From: Zygnema cylindricum
Taxonomy: Eukaryota > Streptophyta > Zygnematophyceae > Zygnematales > Zygnemataceae
NCBI GenBank assembly: GCA_037447655.1
Contig: JBBHKE010002438.1
Location: 57,610 to 121,609, forward strand
Direction: 5' to 3'
DNA length: 64,000 nucleotides
Positions 56,246 to 64,000 of this stretch are shown one piece after another. The translations under genes and the position numbers were made by a program. Under the pieces are notes generated by a model. That model had not been told where the DNA came from, did not search any database, and saw only the letters and a program-made list of their open reading frames with translations. The stretch's first letter is position 1, and each line of letters begins with the position of its first letter.

Positions 56246-56343
56246 GTCCTTTTTCCTTTTTCCTAACATATTTAAACCAAGAAAATACTATAGAAATCTA
56301 TGAATTTCAACACTCCCCTTATTTTCTAGTCTAATTTTAGTTT

Positions 56344-57246
56344 TTATTTCAACCCGTATTTCTCCCGACAATACTTTAATTTAGGAGAGGGCACAGGTTT
56401 GGTCATCATGTCAGCCACCATTTCTTCATCAGGTCTATACACAAGATATAAAATTTTATTTTCAACTTTTTCTCTTTCGAAGCTTAATCTTATGTCCATA
56501 TGTTTTGCTTTGAAATGGTGTTTTGGATTGGCTGGGATTGCAATTGCAGCTTGATTATCCCAAAAGATTTCATGCAAACTGGTTAGAGGTGTACTCTCCC
56601 CCATTATCACTCCTTACTCTCTTAATGGGAGTTCCGTGCAACTTCTCACTCCAAGCTTTGTATTTTTTAAAGTATTTTGGTGTTTCAGACTTTGTTTTAG
56701 GAAGTAGACTCTGGAATATCTGGACGAATCATCGGTAATTGTTAACATATACCTCTTTCCCCCAACAGAAGGCACCCTTGTTGGTCCCCAGATATCTGTG
56801 TGGACCAAATCTAGTACTTTCTCACCTGTATATGTGGCAGTTTTGGGAAAGGGAAGTCTGTGAGCCTTACCTTGGGCACAGCCACTACAATCATCCATCA
56901 TCTCATTATCCCCAAACTGAATGCCCTCTACTACACCCAGCTTCTTCATTTCCCTCAATCTATCAAAATGCACATGTCCCAAACGCTTATGCCAAATCAT
57001 CAAGCTCGGAACACCACTATAGTAAGCACTCTTCTTTTCATTACTCAGGTTAAGCCTAAACATTCCTTGGCTACCCTTATCAGCTGTGAAGTAGACTTCA
57101 TCTCCATACTTAGCTGTAAAGACTCCCTTTCTAGTGAAGGTATCAAAATCCTTGTCATCTAACACAGAAGTAGACAAAAGATTCTTACTCAACTGAAGAA
57201 TGTAGAGCACATCTGAGAAGGTGAGAATAGAAGTCTTACCCTCCAC
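56344..57246 (-). pseudogene. Element D integrase fragment fused to RNase H tail
   Basis: 57246-56614 gives the pre-integrase block, HHCC motif (WHKRLGHVHFDRL, CSGCAQGKAHRLPF) and first catalytic D (LVHTDIWGP), then a one-base frameshift in the KTKSE segment near 56700. At about 56575-56600 the integrase sequence joins RNase H; the tail reads DNQAAIAIPANPKHHFKAKH to MMTKPVPSPKL at 56344. The shared word AAACTGG at the join hints at microhomology. Confidence 0.8.
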
Positions 57247-58404
57247 TTAGACTTTCAGATCTACTGATCCCACTAGATCTGTTGTGACTACTCTCACATC
57301 CCCATACTCTATTTCCACAATAGGGATCTTTCTTAGCTTAGTGAAGGGGTGCCTGTCACGACACATATGCATGGATGCACCTGAGTCAATGATCCATCCT
57401 TCATCTGGTGATTCCCGAATGGCTCCAAGGGCACACTTCTGTTTTCGAGGGATCTCCTTCCCTCTAGATTCTCGTCAAGAAGAAGCTCCCCATCCTCCTC
57501 CTCGGAGGACTCGTCCTCCTCGGTCTCTCCTTTCACTCGTGTGACCACAAGTGCTTTCTTCTTTCCTCCGAAAGAACCACCTCCACGATTTTCTTGGATT
57601 CTCAACTCCGATAGCTTGATGCAATCTGCTATAAAGTGCCCCGACTTTTTGGAGAATTGACAAAGGCCCTTTGGAGTCTTCGGTTCTCGAGATTGATCTT
57701 TCTCCCTTTTGAGGCTGTGGTACGGCATTTTCGGATCCTTCCTCCACCGGTCAGTTTCGGCAGCTAGAGCTTGCACGCTCTTTCCTCCTCTTCGGATCTC
57801 AATAATGTTTTCCTGTACGAGTATCATTCGAACCACGGTGCTCCACTTCCAAGCACTATCATCCATTTGTTGCACTCGGTACACTATATTTTCATACTCC
57901 TCCGGCAACTTCATGATGAGAGTGTTAACTTTCATCTTCATAGTGCCTGTCCATCCGGCACTCTCCATCTCCATGTATAGACAAGAGAGATCGGTGCAAT
58001 AGTCCAACATCTTTCCCCCTTTGAAAGTGGAATTGATCAGTCTTTGCTCAGCCAGCTGAAGCTCCTGAATAGTGCTAGCTCTATAGATCTCCACTAAGGT
58101 CATCCACAACTCCTCAGCTTTGAAAATTTGAAGGTGAGAAGTTGCCAACGCTTGTGTGAGGTGCCTCAGAATGAAGTGCCTTGCATTCATATTGGTGTAC
58201 TCCCACATCTGAATGTCGTTTTCCTCGGTCTTCACGGCCACCGCTCCGGATGCCATGGCAATAGGAGTGAGAGGTGTCTCCTTTCCTTTCCCTTTTTCTG
58301 ACACAGTGCTATCCCCATCATCTGTCTCCTCCGTTGGAGCAGATCCTGCTGCAGAAAACCTCACTCCTCCAAACCCTGGTGGAGTTCTTTGAGATGGACG
58401 AACC
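57247..58404 (-). pseudogene. Element D gag-protease, 5' end replaced
   Basis: A long frame (to 57333) gives gag from RPSQRTPPGFGG: FILRHLTQALATSHLQ, MLDYCTDLSCLYMEMESAGW, ENIVYRVQQMDDSAWKW and a knuckle-like CQFSKKSGHFIADC in which the second cysteine is serine. A frame change near 57475 precedes a protease region with DSGAS in another frame (about 57395). The first gag codons are absent; unrelated sequence occupies 58405-58527. Confidence 0.78.
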
Positions 58405-58527
58405 ACGTAGTGCAAACGTCATAATAACGTGAAAATGTACATTTTGACAGAATGCGTTTTTACAAGCCGCGTAGTGAAAACGTCATAATACTTTGTACTC
58501 TTTGGTATCGTGGAAGTACGTGACATC
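58405..58527. repeat. M-like interior sequence replacing the gag start of element D
   Basis: GAACCACGTAGTGCAAACGTC here equals the interior of M element 10 (32897-32916), and a second diverged copy, AGCCGCGTAGTGAAAACGTC, follows about 70 bp later. TTGTACTCTTTGGTATCG parallels 8602. No M termini are present, so the piece did not arrive by a simple M insertion. Confidence 0.6.
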
Positions 58528-59523
58528 TGCAATTCTGTGTCCTCCATTTCGACCAAGAATGAGGAAGCCTCTAGGTAGTTTTTGACTAACCCACTTTCAA
58601 CGAGAGCAACAGCTACCCTAGCAGATAAATAGATAACCTAACTGCACCCCTGTGCAGTCTGACTCCCCTGAGTCCACAGCAAAAAGAATCACTCAAAACG
58701 CCTAACTAGGCGATTAATTATCAAGCGGCAAAGATGCCAATATTTATATAAGCTTGTTGGGAGAGAGGCGGCTACCTCCTCAATCCACTAAGTACCAAAC
58801 CCTCTGACAGCCCCTATCAACTGAAGTACGGGACCAATCAGAAGATTGTATAATACAGAAAAGTACCATGGCCGATGTACTTTCTGTACGACCTGTGTAC
58901 GACAAGGCCATGGAGTGGACGCCTGTCTCCTCCAGACTTGTCCTCAAGCTCCCGGGATTCTGGCTTCCCAATGACATATTGCCACGTGTCGCCAGGTTAT
59001 GTTACATCCGCAAACCGCCAAGGCGGTCATTCCATGATCTCGGCGATGATGTGAGCCGTCGGATCTAAGTCGGCTTTAATTCCCAACCGTTCAAAACAAA
59101 TGTCCGGTACATTTGTTTCGTGCGCATTTACTTTCCTAACTAGTTTCTATGTATCCTATTTGTAATTCCGTTTAATTGGATTAGTCGTCTATCTATTGTT
59201 TACATAGCTATCGAACCCTATGTATCCTAACAGACTACTACGGCAGACTGGTAAGGGTTGACGGCTATGCCTCGCCCTACCAGTCGGAGGTTCGAGTCCT
59301 GCCGGACTCAACCTTTTTGGTTGAGAGTGACTTAGGTCAGTGTTAAGCCCTGCCTATGGAGCTAAGGCAACCATGGCTCCACCGCCCTCTCTCTCCTTCA
59401 GTGAGTGCAACAAGTATGGGGGCTAGAGAGAGAAGGTGGAGGCAGGCTGCCTTTGCGTTTCTTTTATTTTTTATTTTAATTAAGACCTAGAAAATACCGA
59501 CCATAAATCTAGTGATTTCAACA
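58528..59523 (-). repeat. Orphan copia LTR, related subfamily
   Basis: TGCAATTCTG to GTGATTTCAACA; the element strand begins TGTTGAAATCACTAG. It aligns in architecture with the other LTRs (CTGACTCCCCTGAGTC, AAAAAGAATCAC, CCACGTGTC at 58981, stem-loop 59361-59455, B-box-like GGTTCGAGTCC at 59289) but diverges in detail. It has no adjacent primer-binding site or polypurine tract and no matching flanking 5-bp duplication (ACATC against ATACA), so it is rearranged rather than a clean solo LTR. Confidence 0.8.
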
Positions 59524-59539
59524 ATACAAATACTCGGGG

Positions 59540-60180
59540 GGAACTATGGTCAAGTATTGTGACAATTTTCGTGCACTAATTGATGCACACTCTTCTGTTG
59601 GGGGTCATTTTTTGAGTTCAGCAGGCAGCTTTGTTTATTATAGGACTTCCTAGTAGCATGAAAGGTGTGTCTGCTCAGTTAAAGAGTCATGAAAAGCTAG
59701 TTGGTCGTTTCAATTAGCATATAATCTTATATTCGAGGAAGAGTATAATAATAAACTCCTTGAAGGAGAACGAAAGGTTGAAGCTTTTTTAACATACTTT
59801 GACAAAAAGCTCAGTTTCATCAGAATATGAATCAGTTTAACCGGAATCAGAATCAATTTAATCAGTTTAATCAGAGGCCAAAAAGACAACCTTATACTGC
59901 TTGCTTCTATTGTTCTGAGTAGGGTCATGGATAGAGTTATAGTCCTAAGCTGAAAAAGGCTAATGAGACATGAGCATATTTATACAGGCCGAGTTGGCAA
60001 CAAAGCCAATATCACAGTGGTTTTTTCCTGCAAATCCTACTCGTGGAAATGCTCTTTTTTCAGCTTCTGCCACTGATGCAGATGAGTCTCTGATCTTCAA
60101 TGAGCAAGAGGAAGCGGAGTTATTTGTTATAGAAACAACAATCTAGGGTCTAAGGATGCAAGATGGATCATGGACACGGG
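59540..60180 (+). pseudogene. Element E gag and protease start
   Basis: The gag frame is broken: GLPSSMKGVSAQLKSHEKLV near 59650 is in one frame and an Asn/Gln/Phe-rich stretch (NQFNRNQNQFNQFNQ) near 59830-59875 precedes a zinc knuckle, CFYCSE-x-GHG-x-SY, near 59905, in which the third ligand H is kept but the final C is Y and two TAGs interrupt. The protease motif MDTGASAHMC lies at about 60170. Confidence 0.7.
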
Positions 60181-61400
60181 AGCATCGGCCCACATGTGCT
60201 GGAACAAGGCGGCTTCTACAAACCTGCATTAAACGCCTCCACAAAGTATATACTATGCTTGCGGGATGAGTGTTCAAACCTTAGCTCAGGGCGATGTATC
60301 TTTAATGGTATATGTGGGAGGAAAGTCGGTAGAGAGAACTCTTCACAATGTTTTGTATGTTCTAGACTTGAAACCAAATCTTTTCTCTACATCTTTATTG
60401 GAAAGCAAAGGCTTTGAAGTCACTCTGAAAGGAGGTAGACAGGTTGTTAGCAAAAGAGGAAAAGTAGCCGTAATAGGAACTAGAGATGTTAACAAAATTT
60501 ACCGGATGGATATGGCTGAATATAAAGAAAATGATGTTCTCTACTCCAGTGTCCAATCTGATAATGAGTTTTGGCATAAGAGATTAGAACACGTGAATTA
60601 TGATAGTCTAAAAAAAAATGGTGAATTCGGGAAAAGTTGATGGAGTTTCTCTCACCTCTCATCCTATAAAATCATGTCATGGTTGTTCACTTAGCAAGAT
60701 CCACAGATTGCCGTTTCACGAGTAAACAGACCTCAGATCGGAAAGAGTTCTACAGCTAATACATTCTTATGTTCTTGGTCCTTCACAAGTGACTTCGGCT
60801 GGAGGCTTCCACTATATGGTCACATTTACAGATGACTACTCGAAGTACACCAAAGTTTACTTCATGCAACATAAAAGTGAAGTGTTGACTCATTTCAAAC
60901 ACTACTAAACATGGGCGGAAAAACTTCATGGAGTTCCAATATTAGCGTTGGGATCAGACAACGGAGAAGAATATACATAAAAGGAATTCAAAGAATTTCT
61001 CCTTGAGGAAGGTATCAGTCACAATCTTACAGTTCCATACACACCAGAACAGAATGGTTTTTCTGAGAGATTAAACATGACAGTGACAGAGAGTGCTCTG
61101 TCCATGTTTGCAGATAAAGGGTTAGATTTGAAATTCTGGGTTGAAGCACTTAACTGTGCAGTTTATATTAAAAATAGAATTGCTTCAAGATCAGTTAGCA
61201 CTACACCTTATGAGCTTTGGACAGGAGAAAAACTTGATGTTAGTCACTGTAAAACATTTGGCAGCAAAGTGTTTTATTCTAGATACTTCATATGATAGAT
61301 GGAAAATGGAGGCTAATGGCTTACCTAGGATTTTCATAGTGTATGATGATAATGCGAAAGGATATAAAGTTTTTGTATTTGAGAAACTGAAATTGGTTAT
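60180..61400 (+). pseudogene. Element E integrase
   Basis: The frame 60266-60640 carries the pre-integrase block and WHKRLEHVNYDSLKK; the zinc pair CHGCSLSKIHRLPF follows near 60680. Catalytic residues: the first aspartate position of the usual HTD has become HSY (IHSYVLGP, about 60760), the second is in GSDNGEEYT (about 60957) and the Glu is in TPEQNGFSERLN (about 61050). Stops occur near 60724, 60907 and 60979. 61077-61295 continues the C-terminal part (WVEALNCAVYIKNRIASRS). Loss of the first Asp would by itself inactivate it. Confidence 0.78.
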
Positions 61401-61668
61401 CTCTAGGAATATCTAGATTAAAGATGAGCATGATTCGGTTGTTCTTTTTAGAGTGCCAGATCAACCGGCAAAAGAAAAGCATGAATATGTCATTTTTCAC
61501 CATACGCAACGAGTCTACTTTCCACCGGCAAGTGGGACACCTCTTCCTTCAATTCCTCTAGTAACTTCAAAGGATGCTTCACCACAAGCTACACCTCAGA
61601 CGGAAGGAACTGCTACACACTCAGTACCAGCTCAAGTTATGGTTCAAACAAAATATAAAAATTAGAGG

Positions 61669-62832
61669 TTGCCGACGATTTCAGCCTCAAAATTTCCAAG
61701 GGGAAAAAGATGTAGCAGCCGTCTGCAAGCAAGCTCTCACTTTGTTTTTTCTGCAGCTACTAAGGAGCTTCTAACTATTCAGGAGGACTTCTCATCACTT
61801 CAGAAAAATCAGTGGATCAAAGCAGCAAACGATGAAATGAAGTCTATTATAGAGGCACAAACATGGGAGCTAGTGGATCTTCCTCCGGGCAGAAAAGCCA
61901 TCGACAGCAAATGGGTATTCAAGGTGAAGTTGAACTCGGACAACACCATTGAAATATATAAGGCCAGACTAGTGGCCAAGGGGTAAAATCAAAAAGAAGG
62001 TATTAATTTTGAAAAAACCTTCTCTTTAGTTGTTAGATTTCCTACTGGCACAATTTCGCTAAGTCTAGCGGCTATAGAGAATATGGAAATACAACAAATG
62101 GATGTCAAAACTACTTTCTTGCATGGAGAGTTAGAAGAGACCATCTACATGAAACAACCTGATATAGATGTTGAAAAAGGAAAGGAGGAATTGGTGTGTA
62201 AACTTATGAAGTCTTTGTATGGGCTGAAACAAGCCCACAGACAATGTAATTTGAAGTTAGATGAGTTTTTGACTGGGCTAGGTTTTAAGAGAAATACCGC
62301 AGATCATTTTGTATATGTTATACAAGGAGAGGATGGGATAGTATACATTGCTGTATATGTGGATGATCTATTATTAATAAGTAAGTCAACAAATGAAAAA
62401 AATAGCATTAAAATGACTTTAAGGTCTAGGTTTGAAATGAAGGACCTCGAAGAGGCTAAGTATATCTTAGGTATACAGGTAGAAAGAGACAAAAACAAAA
62501 GGCTGATTATGTTGACTCAAAAAGAAATAATAGGTAACATACTGGAAAGATTTGAAAAGAAAGATGTAAAAGGATCGATAACTCCCATGGAATTCACGCA
62601 GAAATTGGAAGGAATTGAGTCAAACTCAGGCATAATGGTTTGTGAGAGTCTAGAGACAAGAGAGGAAGAGTTTATGGCTTCAAAGCCATATAGACAGGTA
62701 GTTGGAAGTCTTATATATTTTATGAATTGTACGAGACCCGACATTGCAGCAGCTTTGGGAGTCTTGAGTAGAAGTCTGCAGCATCCTAAAATGGCAAATT
62801 GGGAAGCAGCAAAAAAGGAAAAAATGAACTGA
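61669..62832 (+). pseudogene. Element E reverse transcriptase
   Basis: 61669-61986 holds WELVDLPPGRKAIDSKWVFK up to VAKG and then a TAA; 62083-62832 continues in the same frame with QMDVKTTFLHGEL, KSLYGLKQAHRQC, the catalytic YVDDLLL (about residues 91-97 of that frame), MKDLEEAKYILGIQVERD and PYRQVVGSLIYFMNCTRPDI. Both catalytic aspartates are intact. The linker between the two frames is translatable with that one stop. Confidence 0.87.
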
Positions 62833-63350
62833 GATATGTTGCAGGTACTCGAAATCTTAAGCTTGTACTCGGAGGAGGAGAGGTGAAAATACAAACGTGG
62901 AGCGATGCTAGCTATGGAGACATGCCAAACCGGAAATCTACGACTATCTTTGTTCTGAAGTTTGAATATGGAACTTGCTGTTGTAGTAGCAAATTACAAA
63001 AGGTTACAACTCAATCCACAATGGAGTCAGAATATATGGCAGCAGCTTCCACCCTCTAGGAGCTCCTAGGGGTCAAGTATATTTTACAAGAACTTGGGTA
63101 TATGCAAACTATTCCTTAGGCTATCTGGTGCGACAACCAGGCAGCCATTGCAAATGCCTTTAACCTTAGCCATCACTTTAAGAGCAAAAACATGGATGTT
63201 AGACTTAACTTTGTTAGAGAAAAAGTACTTGCAAAAGTTGTTAAATTGTGTTATTTACCGGACGAGAACATGGTGGCTGACATGTTAACAAAAGCCCTTC
63301 CTGCTCCTAAGTTACAGTTTTGCAGAGATGCTATTCCACTAAGTGAGTAA
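62820..63350 (+). pseudogene. Element E RNase H
   Basis: WSDASYGDMPNRKST (62900-62945), TQSTMESEYMAAAS (63008-63050), a stop after STL, then WCDNQAAIANAFNLSHHFKS (63126-63185) and ENMVADMLTKALPAPKLQF to 63325 in a shifted frame. These are the usual Ty1/copia RNase H blocks in order. It stops at TGA near 63348 just before the polypurine tract. Confidence 0.82.
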
Positions 63351-63373
63351 GTGAGTCTAAAGATTTAGAGGAG

Positions 63374-64000
63374 TGTTGTAATTTAAAAATCTTTATTTCA
63401 GTAGATAGGGCTAAAATAACTTAGAATATTTTCTAAGTAGTTTGCTGTAATACTTACCTTAATTAGTGTTATAGTAGCAATTGTACAATAGAGTATATTG
63501 TACTTTTACAGAGACATGTGTCGGCAAGAGATCGTGTGCAGGTTTTACGGAGTGGCGCCGACAATCAGCCACACGCGTCACGCAGTTGACGATTGGATTC
63601 ACACGATCGGAGAAACGGAATCTGAACCGGGTATTTCGGATATATATGGTACGGTTTGACGGTACCATTGTCGATTGAATTTGTTCCAACGAACGCGATT
63701 CATCTGGGACCACAAGCGTGATTCACGAGGGACCACAAGCGTGATTCACGTGGGACCACAAGTGATGACGCTTTCAGGTGGTTCGTACTACATGACCAAA
63801 GTGGGATGGACTTTAGCGACTACCGCTGACTAAGCATCTGGAACATTTTGTGTACGGTTCAATATGTGAAAATAAGTGAATAAACATTGTTTTGTAGTTT
63901 AGTGTAATAAAAAATATTGTTGTATTAATTAGGTTTTTGGAAAATAGTAATTAGGGTTTTTAAGGTACTAACGGTACAATAACGTAAAGGCAGGATACAA
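63374..64000 (+). repeat. 3' LTR of element E (runs off the window)
   Basis: Starts TGTTGTAATTTAAAAATC directly after the polypurine tract. It contains GACATGTGTCGGC, TCACGTGGG and a 23-bp tandem repeat. Its end is not in the window. Confidence 0.75.
63706..63763. repeat. 23-bp tandem repeat in the LTR of element E
   Basis: GGGACCACAAGCGTGATTCACG(A/T), two full copies and a partial third. The second copy junction makes TTCACGTGGG, a G-box core. Confidence 0.8.

Larger units (their letters stand above)
52603..56312 (-). mobile_element. Ty1/copia element C, 3' part missing
   Basis: Holds the 5' LTR (55292-56312), primer-binding site (55277-55291), gag, protease, integrase and the spacer before RT, all on the minus strand, then stops at 52603 against a Z repeat just after RRSSKRLQGK. 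RT, RNase H and a left LTR are absent. The same LTR also serves as the 3' LTR of element D to its right, so C and D form a tandem. Confidence 0.82.
55292..56312 (-). repeat. LTR shared by elements C (5') and D (3')
   Basis: Element-strand start TGTTGAAATTCATAG, preceded by the polypurine tract AATAAGGGGAG of element D at 56313-56323; it ends ..AACTTTA at the primer-binding site of C. It holds the best T-arm-like hairpin of the window (56070-56112), the stem-loop at 56153-56245, CCAAT near 55610 and CCACGTGG at 55749. Confidence 0.87.
55292..58404 (-). mobile_element. Ty1/copia element D, internally deleted
   Basis: Reading the minus strand: gag (58404-57333) without its first 44 or so codons, protease, integrase to GEYTSNQF-like sequence, then an abrupt join at about 56575 to the last part of RNase H (HEIFWDNQAAIAI) and the 3' LTR. 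About 2.7 kb (integrase C-terminus, RT, most of RNase H) is missing compared with element B. The primer-binding site and the matching 5' LTR are also gone. Confidence 0.8.
59524..64000 (+). mobile_element. Ty1/copia element E, different lineage, 5' truncated
   Basis: Plus-strand gag remnant, protease, integrase, RT and RNase H, then a polypurine tract (ATTTAGAGGAG, 63363-63373) and the start of a 3' LTR that runs off the window. No 5' LTR or primer-binding site precedes it; it abuts the orphan LTR. Protein wording differs from A-D (for example WVFKVKLNSDN and YMAAASTL), so it is a separate lineage. Many stops make it non-functional. Confidence 0.85.

Noticed and set aside
59246-59312. Possible complete tRNA gene in the orphan LTR.
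   Set aside because: The GGTTCGAGTCC T arm and an upstream hairpin are present, but no acceptor stem pairing or anticodon arm can be fitted.
58528-59523. Clean solo LTR from intra-element recombination.
   Set aside because: Flanking 5-bp words (ACATC and ATACA) do not match, and other retroelement pieces abut both sides.

Overview
The window is nuclear DNA of a eukaryote, most likely a green-lineage plant or streptophyte alga; the species cannot be fixed from sequence alone. The evidence is a spliced six-exon gene with GT-AG introns for an ABHD18/DUF2048-type alpha/beta hydrolase whose wording is plant-like, telobox (AACCCTAA) clusters beside a second predicted gene, G-box (CACGTG) elements, and a dense load of Ty1/copia retrotransposons. 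Genes are sparse: one confident protein gene, one plausible low-complexity gene and one decayed leucine-rich-repeat gene. One 10-N assembly gap lies at 25907-25916.

Layout. 1-4957: AT-rich, no gene, two minisatellites. 4958-8278: an almost continuous chain of short TA-flanked inverted-repeat elements (called family M here), one carrying an inserted element of family Y. 9477-9650: ACT/TAC microsatellite. 10100-11400: LRR pseudogene on the minus strand. 12473-25243: copia element A (minus strand, target duplication TGATC), interrupted by complete copia element B (16543-22955, target duplication GTTTT). 25376-33131: more M, Y and Z repeats, including a 1.9-kb foldback. 33567-38643: the hydrolase gene, plus strand. 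41085-43756: predicted two-exon GA-rich gene, minus strand, with teloboxes in its intron. 43755-45250: poly-C tract, then a GTAC/G-box-rich GC island. 49175-52602: M and Z repeats. 52603-59523: two damaged minus-strand copia elements, C and D, sharing one LTR, then an orphan LTR of a related family. 59524-64000: copia element E of another lineage, plus strand, lacking its 5' end.

How it fits together. Copia A, B and C/D share unusual features. Their primer-binding site matches the anticodon region of initiator tRNA-Met (half-tRNA priming, known for Drosophila copia and yeast Ty5) and the presumed gag start codon lies inside it. Their LTRs carry a long stem-loop whose arms covary between subfamilies, a tRNA T-arm-like hairpin on the antisense strand, and a conserved G-box. 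Family M ends in TA-CACCGCGAATCG-like inverted termini; copies abut head to head through TACAGTA or TACTGTA junctions. In the hydrolase gene, two 3' splice sites each have a degenerate tandem copy about 80 bp upstream. Family names A-E, M, Y and Z are labels used only here.
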